64,000 bases of DNA, taken from Streptomyces liliiviolaceus. Lineage in GTDB: Bacteria > Actinomycetota > Actinomycetes > Streptomycetales > Streptomycetaceae. Position 1 is the stretch's first letter. Each line of letters begins with the position of its first letter. The position numbers and the translations under genes were made by a program. Below are positions 1-8,869 of this stretch, in pieces. The stretch is taken from contig NZ_JAGPYQ010000001.1 in the NCBI RefSeq assembly GCF_018070025.1, forward strand, positions 3,534,001 through 3,598,000. Direction: 5' to 3'. The notes under the pieces were generated by a model that saw only the letters and a program-made list of their open reading frames with translations, was not told where the DNA came from and made no database searches.

Positions 1-207
1 GACGACGGGCGTGCCGTCGAGGGGCCGCTCGTTGTCCGCCGTGCGCCGGCCGGCGGTGTAGACCGGCGGATGCTCAAGGAGCAGACATGTGTCGGGGATC
101 TCGTCCTGGAAACGGGCCGTGTGGACACGGCGCTGTTCGTCCCAGGCTTCCTGGTACTCGACGGCGTCCGCACCGAAACCCATGCGGACGAACCGCAGCT
201 CACTCAC
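1..207 (-). CDS. lipB: Octanoyltransferase LipB, N-terminal part (truncated by window edge)
   Basis: The visible 69 codons start at a GTG (205-207) preceded by a GGGAGGCG ribosome binding site near 213-220 and run off the left edge. The product begins [19 protein letters not shown] and contains [15 protein letters not shown], the conserved LipB segment around the lipoyl substrate pocket. LipB transfers octanoyl groups from acyl carrier protein to lipoyl domains of 2-oxoacid dehydrogenase E2 subunits, so it serves the sucB product encoded about 15 kb away. The catalytic Cys/Lys region lies outside the window. The divergent neighbour at 490 is a regulator. Confidence 0.93.
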   Translation of the reverse strand, partial: MSELRFVRMGFGADAVEYQEAWDEQRRVHTARFQDEIPDTCLLLEHPPVYTAGRRTADNERPLDGTPVV

Positions 208-489
208 GGCAAGCGCCTCCCTTGCAAGAGTTCATGGGGCCGGTGGACGGTCCCGTAAGGCTCGTAACGCCCCACGCCACTGTACGTCCGGTCGGCGCGC
301 GTCAGCCCTGAGGGCAATCCTCACACGATCGGATGAATGAACGTCGAAATGTGCGATCGGTTGCTTACAGACCGCTACATTCGCGCCGTTCACGAGGCAA
401 ATAAGGGCTGCTCAAGGCATGGCGGCCGACCTCGCCCCGGGCCTGCCCGCGCAGGCCCCCAGCCCGGAAGGCAGGAGTTCGCACCGCAG

Positions 490-1971
490 ATGACGGAACG
501 ACCCGCGCAGCGCACCCCCAACCGTCAGCTCGCCGCACTTATCGCAGAAGCGGGGTTCTCCAACGCGGGGCTCGCCCGTCGAGTGGACCAGCTCGGCCTC
601 GAACACGGTCTCGATCTGAGATACGACAAGACATCAGTGACCCGCTGGCTGCGAGGGCAGCAGCCACGGGGCACCACACCGGCCCTCATCGCCGAGGTGT
701 TCACCCGCCGCCTCGGCCGCCGGCTCAGCGCACAGGACCTCGGACTCGACGCCTGCGCACCCGTCTACGCGGGTCTTGAGTTCGCCGCCACACCGGAGGA
801 GGCCGTCGACATCGTCGGCGGGCTCTGGCGCAAGGACTCGGGAAGCCATGCCGAGCTGCGCAAGATCGCGTTCACTCCGGCGGGGCTCGTCGTGCCCAGC
901 CGGGACTGGCTGATCGGCCGGGCCGACGACCGGGTGAGCCGCGGCGACCCCGGTGCCGCGCGCATCCCCGTACAGGGCGGCCGACCGGTCTCCGCCAAGC
1001 CCCTGGCCGTGCCGGAACAGGTCAGGCCGCCGTTCCGGCAGCGCGCGGGGACCGAGCGCGGACCCGGGCAGCGGGTGACCGCGGGGGACATCGCGGCCCT
1101 GCGCTCGGTCGGCGAACTCTTCCGCTCGCTCGACAACGCGTACGGCGGAGGGCACGCCCGGCAGGCCCTCGTGCGGTACCTGGAACACGAACTGGAGCCG
1201 ATGCTCCGCGGCACGTACGGCGAGCAGACGGGGCGTCGGCTCTTCGCCGCGGCCGCCGATCTGACCCGGCTGGCGGGCTGGACCTCGTACGACATCGCCG
1301 CGCACGGGCTCGCGCAGCGGTACTTCGTGCAGGCGCTGCGGCTGTCGCAGGCGGCGGCGGACCGGGCGTACGGGTCCTACGTGCTCGTCACGATGAGCCG
1401 GCAGGCCGTCTACCTCGGGCACGGGCGCGAGGCGGTGCAACTGGCACGGGTCGCGCAGCAGGGCGTGGGGTCCTCCGCGCCGCCCGTCGTCCAGGCGCTG
1501 CTGTACGCCGTCGAGGCGCGCGGGCACGGGGTGCTCGGTGAGGTGCGGGCGGCCACGGCGTCGCTCGTCCGGGCCGAGCGGGCGCTGGAGATCGCCCGGC
1601 CGGGGGACGAAGTCCCTTACTGGGCGCGGTTCTTCGATGACGCGCAGCTCGCGGACGAGTTCGGGCACTGCCACCGGGATCTGCAGCAGTACCGGGCCGC
1701 GGCCCAGCATGCCGAGCGGTCGCTGCAATTGCGTTCGCCCGGGTATGCGCGCAGTCGGCTCTTCTGCCGGGTGGTGCTGGCTTCGGCGCGGCTCGGTCTG
1801 GGGGAGCTCGACCAGGCGTGCCAGCTGGGCGCGGAGGCTGCTGCGCAGGCGTCCGAGATGCGGTCGGTTCGGGCGCTGGAGTATGTACGGGACTTCGAGC
1901 GCCGGTTGGAACCGTATCGGGACGCGGCACCGGTGAGGGGCTACCGGGACAAGGTCGCTGCGCTCGGCTGA
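490..1971 (+). CDS. XRE/TPR-type transcriptional regulator, NsdA-like
   Basis: A 493-residue protein. Residues about 8-75 look like an XRE-type helix-turn-helix (IAEAGFSNAGLARRVDQLG followed by TSVTRWLRGQQPRG). The C-terminal half is Ala/Leu/Arg-rich helical repeat, consistent with TPR units. This architecture is that of the Streptomyces NsdA-like regulators, some of which repress development and antibiotic production; whether this copy does is inference. I chose ATG 490 because the residues encoded upstream are low-complexity and homologues I recall begin near the HTH. An in-frame start at 337 exists. The gene is divergent from lipB and is followed by a repeat-rich intergenic region. Confidence 0.72.
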   Translation: MTERPAQRTPNRQLAALIAEAGFSNAGLARRVDQLGLEHGLDLRYDKTSVTRWLRGQQPRGTTPALIAEVFTRRLGRRLSAQDLGLDACAPVYAGLEFAATPEEAVDIVGGLWRKDSGSHAELRKIAFTPAGLVVPSRDWLIGRADDRVSRGDPGAARIPVQGGRPVSAKPLAVPEQVRPPFRQRAGTERGPGQRVTAGDIAALRSVGELFRSLDNAYGGGHARQALVRYLEHELEPMLRGTYGEQTGRRLFAAAADLTRLAGWTSYDIAAHGLAQRYFVQALRLSQAAADRAYGSYVLVTMSRQAVYLGHGREAVQLARVAQQGVGSSAPPVVQALLYAVEARGHGVLGEVRAATASLVRAERALEIARPGDEVPYWARFFDDAQLADEFGHCHRDLQQYRAAAQHAERSLQLRSPGYARSRLFCRVVLASARLGLGELDQACQLGAEAAAQASEMRSVRALEYVRDFERRLEPYRDAAPVRGYRDKVAALG

Positions 1972-1989
1972 GCGCGGTTGATCGGTCGC

Positions 1990-2520
1990 GGTTCGGCCGC
2001 GGACCGGTGGGGGCGGGGGCGGGGCGCGGCGGGTCGTGACTCGGCCGCGGACCGGTGGGGGCCGTTCGCGCCGTTCCCCGCGCCCCTTTAGGGCGCCGGT
2101 GGGGCGGGTCGTGACTCGGCTGCGGACCGGTGGGGGCCGTTCGCGCCGTTCCCCGCGCCCCTTTGGGGTGCCGGTGGGGCGGGTCGCGTCTCGGGTGCGG
2201 GCCGGTGGGGGCCGTTCGCGCAGTTCCCCGCGCCCCTTTGGGGTGCTGGTGGGGTGGGTCGCGGTTCGGCCGCGGGCCGGCTGTGGCTGGCCGCGCCGTT
2301 CCCCGCGCCCCTGAAGGGGCCCGGGGGCGGGGAGTGGAGGTCCCGCCCCGCGTCGGGACCTCCACTCCGGCTTGGCGGGGGGGGGTGTTTGTCTTTAGGG
2401 GCGCGAGGAACTGCGCGACAAGCCCCCACCGGCCCGCGGCCGACATTCGACCGCCGCCGGAGGGCTGTTTTTCGGGGGCGCGGGGAACTGCGCGAACGGC
2501 CCCCACCGGCCCGCGGTCGA
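1990..2520. repeat. Intergenic repeat cluster A1 (four tandem forward plus two reverse elements)
   Basis: The gap between convergent genes holds six copies of the dispersed element. Four forward cores sit at 2069-2088, 2143-2162, 2218-2237 and 2293-2312, spaced 74-75 bp, each with an upstream GGACCGGTGGGGGCC-like arm. Two reverse-complement cores lie at 2397-2416 and 2475-2494. No gene is supported here; the readable frames in both strands are by-products of the repeat. Confidence 0.85.
2331..2368. terminator. Perfect 15-bp hairpin, bidirectional terminator candidate
   Basis: Arms 2331-2345 (GGAGTGGAGGTCCCG) and 2354-2368 are perfectly complementary around an 8-nt loop. It lies between convergent genes and has no long T tract, as is usual for Streptomyces intrinsic terminators. 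Confidence 0.7.
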
Positions 2521-2543
2521 AATGCCACCCCCCCCGGGAGGGG

Positions 2544-3914
2544 CTACGCGGCCGTGGGTGTTCGTAATGGGGCCGCAGCCGCTGCCGTGGAAGCGACGCC
2601 CAAGTCCTTCAACAGGGCCCGCGCCACCCGCCGCCCCGAGTGCAGAGCACCCTGCACCGTGCTCGTGTCCCGGTGGTCCCCGCACACGTACAGGCCCGCC
2701 AGCAGCCGCACCGGCCGCCGCAGGTCGTGCGGCGGCAGCATCGCCGGCACGGCGTCGGGCGTGTGATGGACCGCCAGCAGTTCCCACCGGTGCGTGGCGG
2801 TGCCGTAGAGGGCCGCCAGCTGCGCCCGTACCACCCGGTCCGTGTCCGCGGGCGGCGCGCCCAGCACCGTCGACGAGATCAGCGCACGCCCCACCGGCGC
2901 CCGCGACGGGTCGACCTGGCTGACGACCGCCGTATGGGCCACAGGCCCCCGCCGGTCCGCGTCCAGGAGCAGCGCCGCGTCCGCCATGGGCGGCTCGTCC
3001 GCCGTGTGGTGCACCACCGTCACGGGATGGCACGGCGGCACCCGCAGACCGGGCAGCAGCTCCGCCGCGGCGCGGGCGCCGGTCGCCACCAGGACGGCCC
3101 GGCAACGGAGTTCACCGTGCTCGGCCGTCGCCACGGACGTCGTTGAGACGGCGGTGGCCCGCACTCCGGTCCGGACCGTCCCCGGGGGCAGGGTCGCGGC
3201 GAGCAGCTCCGGCAGGGTGTCCGCCCCGCCCTCGGGCACGCACAGCCGCCCGGAGGCGAAGGCCCGGAGCGCGAGGTCGGCGCACCGGCTGGACGTCGTC
3301 AGGTCCGGATCGCAGAGCAGCGCCGCCAGGAGGGGGCGCAGAAAACCCTCGACCGTACGCGCGGGCATGCCGCGCGCCGCGAGCGCCCGCCCGGCGGGCC
3401 GCTCGGGCCGGACCAGCAGCCGTTCCACGGGGACCGTCGCGATCCGGCCGAGGGCCGCGGCGAGCCGGGCCTGGTCGAGCGCGCCCCCGAGCGGGGGATA
3501 CGCCCGTGACACGGGGGCGGCGGCCGCCGGCAGCTGCCGGAGCCTGCGAGGGGGGCTCACAAAGGCGCGCGCCGCGTCGAGTGCGCCCCTTGCGCCCCCG
3601 GCGCTCGCGGGCTCGCCCGCCCGGTGCACACGCCCCTCGGCGTGGACGAGGACGCCGGCGGCGAACGGGCGCAGGACGAGGGCGTCCAGGCCCGGCGTCA
3701 GGCGCAGTTCGGGGTACGACGTGGAGAGGAGCCGTCCGACACGGTCGAGACGGAAACCGTCGATCTTCTCGGTCGCCATCCGGCCGCCCACATGAGGGGC
3801 GGCCTCCAGGACGACGGTCGACACACCTGCGCTGTTCAGCCGTTGGGCGGCCGAGAGTCCCGCGACCCCGGCCCCCACGATGACGACGTCCGCCTGGCAA
3901 GCGGGCTCAAGCAC
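2544..3914 (-). CDS. FAD-dependent amine-oxidase/phytoene-desaturase-like oxidoreductase
   Basis: A 456-residue protein starting at GTG 3914 with a strong AGGAGGGG site just upstream. The N-terminus has the dinucleotide-binding fingerprint DVVIVGAGVAGLSAAQRL followed by LEAAPHVGGRMAT, the glycine-rich and ARVGGR-type motifs of the NAD(P)-binding Rossmann/amine oxidase family. A C-terminal FAD signature appears as GLYVCGDHRDTSTVQGALHS, where an Asp-Thr and a gallery of small residues contact FAD. Family members include protoporphyrinogen oxidase and carotenoid desaturases; the substrate here cannot be told from sequence. The following minus-strand gene upstream (TIGR01777) is 194 bp away. Confidence 0.85.
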   Translation of the reverse strand: MLEPACQADVVIVGAGVAGLSAAQRLNSAGVSTVVLEAAPHVGGRMATEKIDGFRLDRVGRLLSTSYPELRLTPGLDALVLRPFAAGVLVHAEGRVHRAGEPASAGGARGALDAARAFVSPPRRLRQLPAAAAPVSRAYPPLGGALDQARLAAALGRIATVPVERLLVRPERPAGRALAARGMPARTVEGFLRPLLAALLCDPDLTTSSRCADLALRAFASGRLCVPEGGADTLPELLAATLPPGTVRTGVRATAVSTTSVATAEHGELRCRAVLVATGARAAAELLPGLRVPPCHPVTVVHHTADEPPMADAALLLDADRRGPVAHTAVVSQVDPSRAPVGRALISSTVLGAPPADTDRVVRAQLAALYGTATHRWELLAVHHTPDAVPAMLPPHDLRRPVRLLAGLYVCGDHRDTSTVQGALHSGRRVARALLKDLGVASTAAAAAPLRTPTAA

Positions 3915-4108
3915 GTGCCCCTCCTAGAGGTCGCGCGGCTGCTTGGAGGCGTCCCGCCCCCAACGGGTATCCGGAATACCCGACTTCGGGACGAGAGTAG
4001 GGCCGCGACCGGCCGGGGGAACTCGCGCATCAGCAGGGCACGGTCGCACGCCGGTCGCATGTGACCGGCGTGCGCGCGCCGGGAGGCGTGCCCGGTGCCT
4101 GCGCCGTA

Positions 4109-5008
4109 CTACGCCTGAGCCGCCCGGATGGCCTCCTCGATGCCGGGGAACGCGAAGGTGAAGCCCGACTCCAGCAGCCGGGTGGGCAGGACGCGTTGGC
4201 TGCCCAGCACCTCCGAGGCCATCTCGCCGAGCGCTGCCTTCAGGACGGGCGCGGGCACCGAGAACAGCGTGGGTCGGTGCAGGACGCGCCCCATGGCGGC
4301 GGTGATCTCGCCGTTGGTGAGCGGCTCGGGCGCCGTCAGGTTGAAGGGCCCGGACAGCGCGTCGGAATCGATCAGGAACCGCAGCGCGGCCACGTGGTCG
4401 TGCAGCGCGATATAGCTCCAGTACTGCCGCCCGTCGCCCATCTTCCCGCCGAGCCCCGCCTTGAACAGCGGGAACAGCCGCCCCCAGGCGCCGCCCTTGG
4501 GGGCCACCACCAGTCCGGTGCGGGCGAAGACGGTCCGTACGCCCGCCTCCTGCGCGGGCGCCGCCGCCTCCTCCCACTCCACGCACAGCGAGGGCAGGAA
4601 CCCGTCCCCGGGAGGCGCGCTCTCGTCCACGGCCCGCGTGCCGGTGTCTCCGTAGAAGCCCATGGCGCTGCCGTTCAGGAAGACTCTCGGCGGCCGGTCG
4701 AGGGAGGCGGCGGCCTCCGCGAGCGTGGCGGTGCCGAGGAGCCGGCTGTCGCGGATCGTCCGCTTGTACGCGTCGGACCAGCGGCGGTCGGCGATCCCGG
4801 CGCCCGCGAGGTTCACCACGGCGTCGCAGCCGGTCAGGCCCACGGCGTCCACGTGACCGCGCTCGGGGTCCCACTCGACCTCGTCGTCCGTCCGGGGCCT
4901 GCGGCGTACCAGCCGCACCACCTCGTGCCCGTCGGCGGTCAGTGAGCGCACCAGGGCCGTACCGATGAGGCCGGACGCGCCGGCCACGGCGATTCGCGAA
5001 GCTTCCAT
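4109..5008 (-). CDS. TIGR01777 family NAD-dependent epimerase/dehydratase-like protein
   Basis: A 299-residue atypical SDR protein. The Rossmann motif is IAVAGASGLIGTALVRSL at the N-terminus; NGSAMGFYGDTG is the family's Ser/Tyr region, and the C-terminal DUF1731-type segment is recognisable (RVLPTRLLESGFTFAFPGIEEAI). The relative in E. coli is YfcH, of uncertain substrate. The start at ATG 5008 follows GGATGGGG. It is divergent from the GNAT gene at 5102 with a 93-bp shared upstream region. Confidence 0.88.
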   Translation of the reverse strand: MEASRIAVAGASGLIGTALVRSLTADGHEVVRLVRRRPRTDDEVEWDPERGHVDAVGLTGCDAVVNLAGAGIADRRWSDAYKRTIRDSRLLGTATLAEAAASLDRPPRVFLNGSAMGFYGDTGTRAVDESAPPGDGFLPSLCVEWEEAAAPAQEAGVRTVFARTGLVVAPKGGAWGRLFPLFKAGLGGKMGDGRQYWSYIALHDHVAALRFLIDSDALSGPFNLTAPEPLTNGEITAAMGRVLHRPTLFSVPAPVLKAALGEMASEVLGSQRVLPTRLLESGFTFAFPGIEEAIRAAQA

Positions 5009-5101
5009 GACCCCATCCTGCGCCAGTCCGCCCGCGAGCACCGCGCCGAGGGGGCCCGCGGCCGGGGTGGCGCCCCGTGCGTGCGTTCTACAGTGACGTC
5101 C

Positions 5102-5590
<489 letters not shown>

Positions 5591-5611
5591 CCACCCCGCC
5601 GGCCGGGACGG

Positions 5612-5668
5612 CGGTCACGACGTCACGCGGTCACGCGGTCATGACGTCAAGCGGTCATGACGTCACGA
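5612..5668. repeat. 16-bp tandem repeat carrying GACGTC palindromes
   Basis: Units GGTCACGACGTCACGC (5613-5628), an 8-bp partial (5629-5636), GGTCATGACGTCAAGC (5637-5652) and GGTCATGACGTCACGA (5653-5668). The last unit overlaps the end of the protease gene. Function unknown; it lies between two convergent stop codons. Confidence 0.8.
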
Positions 5669-6839
5669 GGTCTCCCGTGTCCACCGGCGACGTCGCCTTC
5701 GCCGCCCGTGCCGCGTCCTCCGCGACCTCGTCGGCCGTCAGTACGTACCCCGTCTCGGCGTCGCTCGTGGAGCGGGCGAAGACGACTCCGTAGACCTTGC
5801 CGTCGGTGGTCAGCAGGGGGCCGCCGGAGTTGCCGGGGCGGACCGTGGAGCGGATCGAGTAGATCTCGCGGTTCACCACGGCGGAGCCGTAGATGTTCTT
5901 GCCCTGAGCGTTGATCTTGTTCGCGACCGTCGCGGCCTGGAGGTCGAGCCCGCCGTCCTGCGGGTAGCCCGCGACCACGGCCGCGTCACCGCGCTTGGCG
6001 GTCGTGTCGAAGGACAGCACGGGTGCCTTGAGCCCCGGCACGTCGAGCACGGCCACGTCCTTCTGCGGGTCGAAGAGGACGACCTTCGCCTCGTACGCCC
6101 GGCCCGTGCCGCCCACCCGCACGGTCGGGTCGTCGATGCCCGCCACCACGTGCGCGTTGGTCATCACGTGCTCCGAGGCGAACACGAAGCCGCTGCCCTC
6201 CCGGCCCTGGGTGCCGACGGCGCCCTCGACCTTCACCGTGGAGCGCTGGGAGGCCCGCGTGGCAGCCGCGGTGACGCTGTCCCCGGAGGGCTTGGCCACC
6301 GACGCCGTCGGCTCGTTCTCGAAGGGATTGAAGACCTGCGGGAAACCGGCCTCCGTGAGCGCCGAGGTGGCCCGCGAGAACCAGGCCGGGGTCGTCTCCG
6401 GCATCGTGTCCTGCACCGCGCCGAGCAGCGCGGAGTCCCGGATCGAGGAGGTGACGACCGGCGAGGCCGACGCGCCGAGGACACTCGCGGCCACCCAGGC
6501 CACGAGGAGCACGGAGACCGTGTTCGCCGCGGCGCCGCCCACTCCGTCGACCACGCGCAGGGGACCCTGGTCCAGCTCGCGGCGCAGCTTCAGCCCCAGC
6601 CGCCCCGCCAGCTCGTGGCCCACCGCGGCGGGCAGCAGCACGGTGAGCACCGCCGTGACCGTCGCGGTCGTGGTCCCCGTCTCCACCAGGTCCATCACCC
6701 AGGGCAGCACCCATACGCCGATGACGGCACCGCCCACGAAGCCGGCCAGCGAGACACAGCCCGCGACCAGTCCGCGCCGGTAGCCGGACGCCGCGTAGCC
6801 GAGGATGACCAGCAACAGCAGGATGTCGAGCAGGTCCAC
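5655..6839 (-). CDS. MarP-like membrane-anchored serine protease (CvpA + trypsin domains)
   Basis: A 394-residue protein. The first ~130 residues contain four hydrophobic segments with the CvpA-type pattern (LLDILLLLVILGYAASGYRR). The C-terminal half is a trypsin-like domain: His230 in TNAHVVAG, Asp261 in KDVAVL and Ser338 in RPGNSGGPL form the triad, positions close to those known for Mycobacterium tuberculosis MarP. The family is a periplasm-facing protease needed for acid and oxidative stress in mycobacteria; the role in this organism is inferred. GTG 6839 is preceded by AAGAAAGGGAG. The divergent neighbour encodes a cell-wall amidase, consistent with envelope maintenance. Confidence 0.9.
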   Translation of the reverse strand: MDLLDILLLLVILGYAASGYRRGLVAGCVSLAGFVGGAVIGVWVLPWVMDLVETGTTTATVTAVLTVLLPAAVGHELAGRLGLKLRRELDQGPLRVVDGVGGAAANTVSVLLVAWVAASVLGASASPVVTSSIRDSALLGAVQDTMPETTPAWFSRATSALTEAGFPQVFNPFENEPTASVAKPSGDSVTAAATRASQRSTVKVEGAVGTQGREGSGFVFASEHVMTNAHVVAGIDDPTVRVGGTGRAYEAKVVLFDPQKDVAVLDVPGLKAPVLSFDTTAKRGDAAVVAGYPQDGGLDLQAATVANKINAQGKNIYGSAVVNREIYSIRSTVRPGNSGGPLLTTDGKVYGVVFARSTSDAETGYVLTADEVAEDAARAAKATSPVDTGDLVTS

Positions 6840-7027
6840 GGAGCTCCCTTTCTCTTGGGCCCCTTAGTACGTGCCGGGCGAGCCCAGTGATCAGGTACGC
6901 GCGTGGGGGACCGGCCGGCCGGCACACGTGCGTGGACCTGTAGAAACGTCCCGGACCGGGGCGTTGGTTCCACCGGGTGGCACACCACACATCGCGGACC
7001 CTTCCGGTGTCCCGGAGAGTGGGTGGC

Positions 7028-7855
7028 ATGTGTGCCCACCGGAGCCCGCTCACGGCCCGCATACCTCGCCTCCCCCGCCTCCCGCGCCTCGGGCCGGACC
7101 GGCTGCCCCGGCCCGCGCGCGCCGCGCTGGCCTGCGTACCCGGCCTCGCGGCCGTCGCCGCGCTGGTGCTCTGTGCCGTGGGCGTCGACCGGACGCAGGG
7201 TGACGCCGAGCGGGCGGTCGCGGCCCGCGCCTCCGTCGGGCACCGGGCCCCGAAGCCGCCCATCGTGCCGAGGGAACGCTGGCTGGGCGACGCCGCGTCC
7301 ACCCAGCCGCCGGCCAGGTACGCCGACCGGGTGTCCGCCGTCTTCGTGCATCACACCGACTCGCCCAACGGCTACGACTGCGCCGACGCGCCCCGCATCA
7401 TCCAGTACCTGTACACCGGGCAGGCCGGGGTCCGGCACTGGGACGACATCGGCTACAACTTCCTCGTCGACCGCTGCGGCACCGTGTACGAGGGGCGGGC
7501 GGGCGGCACCGGGCGGGCCGTCGTCGGCGCCCACACCCAGGGCTTCAACGTGGGCACGGCGGGCATCGCCGCGCTCGGTACGTTCACCGCGGGGGTGCCC
7601 GTGCCCAAGGCGATGACCGATGCCATCGCTGCCGTCGCCGCGTGGAAGCTGGGGCTCACGGGTATCGACCCGCGGGCGTCCGTGCGGCTCGTGTCGACCA
7701 ACAGTCTGAGCAAGTACCGGGCGGGGACGCGGGGTACGTTCACGGCGGTCTCCGGACACACCGACGGGTACTGGACGGCGTGTCCGGGGGCGGCGCTGAT
7801 GGCCCGGCTGCCCTCGATCCGGCAGGAGGCTGCGCGGTTGCAGGGGCGTCGCTGA
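7028..7855 (+). CDS. Peptidoglycan recognition protein / N-acetylmuramoyl-L-alanine amidase
   Basis: A 275-residue protein with an N-terminal basic region and hydrophobic segment (residues about 33-52), probably a signal anchor, then a PGRP/amidase_2 domain. Zinc ligands are expected at the first His pair in VFVHHTDSPNGYDC and at the late His and Cys in SGHTDGYWTACPG; GYNFLVDRCGTVYEGR is the conserved core. It would cleave or bind peptidoglycan outside the membrane. ATG 7028 is preferred because of GGAG upstream; a GTG at 6977 would add 17 residues. Confidence 0.88.
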   Translation: MCAHRSPLTARIPRLPRLPRLGPDRLPRPARAALACVPGLAAVAALVLCAVGVDRTQGDAERAVAARASVGHRAPKPPIVPRERWLGDAASTQPPARYADRVSAVFVHHTDSPNGYDCADAPRIIQYLYTGQAGVRHWDDIGYNFLVDRCGTVYEGRAGGTGRAVVGAHTQGFNVGTAGIAALGTFTAGVPVPKAMTDAIAAVAAWKLGLTGIDPRASVRLVSTNSLSKYRAGTRGTFTAVSGHTDGYWTACPGAALMARLPSIRQEAARLQGRR

Positions 7856-7884
7856 GCGCTGGGCTGGGCTGGGCTCGAAAGGTT

Positions 7885-7945
7885 GTGCTTCGGCTGCGGC
7901 CCGGTGGGGGCTGGTCGCGCAGTTCCCCGCGCCCCTTCGGGGCGC
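7885..7945 (+). repeat. Single intergenic element A2
   Basis: One forward copy of the dispersed element, core 7917-7936, with the usual CTGCGGCCCGGTGGGGGCTGG arm before it and TTCGGGGCGCCGG after it. It follows the amidase stop codon directly, and a GGGCT microrepeat (7860-7874) precedes it. Confidence 0.8.
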
Positions 7946-8039
7946 CGGTGTTCCTCACAGGTTGGCCACAGCGGGGGCATGGATCACCCCGAGCTGCGCC
8001 TTCTAGCGTCAGGGCACGCACTGACCGGAGGTGGGGATC

Positions 8040-8279
8040 ATGAACAGTCGTACGAGTACGAGCGGTCGCGAGCAGGAGCCCGGGCGTACGTCCCTGTGGG
8101 CGCGGGTCGCACGCAGCCCCTGGACCGTCGCCTGCGTGGTGGCCGCGGTCGTGGTCGGCCCCTCCGCCGCCACCGCGTCCGCGCTGGACCGGGCCAACGC
8201 GGCGCCCCCGCACAGCGCCCCGCGGACGTCAGCCGGCGAAGCGGTCCCACAGGCGCGGCAGGCGTTCCTCAAGGAGTGA
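8040..8279 (+). CDS. Small secreted or membrane-anchored hypothetical protein
   Basis: A 79-residue ORF starting at ATG 8040 after a strong GGAGGTGGGG site. Residues about 20-45 form one hydrophobic segment ending in an Ala-rich stretch (GPSAATASALDRANAA), like a signal peptide or single-pass anchor. I do not recognise a family. Its last 51 bp overlap the 3' end of the convergent DUF4240 gene, so the two transcripts are complementary there. Confidence 0.5.
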   Translation: MNSRTSTSGREQEPGRTSLWARVARSPWTVACVVAAVVVGPSAATASALDRANAAPPHSAPRTSAGEAVPQARQAFLKE

Positions 8280-8747
8280 GTGGTTCTCCAGGTCGAGCGG
8301 GGTGCCCAGCGGCTCGGGAGGGGCCGCGGGGATACCCAGGTCGGGGGCGACGGCGCCGGTGAGCTGCTCGTACGCCTCGTCCGCCGCGTACCCCAGCTCC
8401 TCGGCGTCCCCGTCGACCTCGTCGTCGAAGTCCCCGAGCAGCTCGGCCAGCTTGTCCGGGTCGTGCACGGCGCCCTCGTACGTCTCCCGGCCCTGGCCGA
8501 TCAGCCAGCAGCGGAAGAAGTCGAAGGCGTCGTCGCTGGCCCCGTCGAGCAGGATCCAGGCCGCGCCCCACAGGTCCCAGGTGTACGCGCGGTTGTAGCG
8601 GGCCTCGAAGTGACGGGCGAAGTCGAGGACCATCTCGGGGTCCAGCCGGAGCAGCCGTTCGACGAGCAGGTCGGCCTGCTCCTCGGGGTCGCCCTCGGCG
8701 GCCTCGCGGGTCGCGTCCACCAGCTCCCAGAACTCCGTCTCGTCCAT
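8229..8747 (-). CDS. DUF4240 domain protein
   Basis: A 172-residue acidic protein beginning MDETEFWELVDATREAA, the conserved opening of DUF4240 proteins, with WDLWGAAWILLDGASDDAFDFFRCWLIGQGRE as the recognisable central block (described here in parts because of its length). The family is widespread in actinobacteria and has no established function. No clear ribosome binding site precedes ATG 8747. It is divergent from the SDR gene at 8870. Confidence 0.82.
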   Translation of the reverse strand: MDETEFWELVDATREAAEGDPEEQADLLVERLLRLDPEMVLDFARHFEARYNRAYTWDLWGAAWILLDGASDDAFDFFRCWLIGQGRETYEGAVHDPDKLAELLGDFDDEVDGDAEELGYAADEAYEQLTGAVAPDLGIPAAPPEPLGTPLDLENHSLLEERLPRLWDRFAG

Positions 8748-8869
8748 CACGGGACAAGCATCGGGCCTGTACCCGGCCCGCGCACCCGGGGACAGGCGGA
8801 TCGTTATGCGCGCACATGCCGCCGGAAAATCCGACAGCAGGTGTCGCCATTCGGCGCGATGCTCGGCAC

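Noticed and set aside
1990..2520. CRISPR array
   Set aside because: The repeats are longer, diverge between copies and include inverted orientation and no unique spacers of constant length; no cas gene is present.
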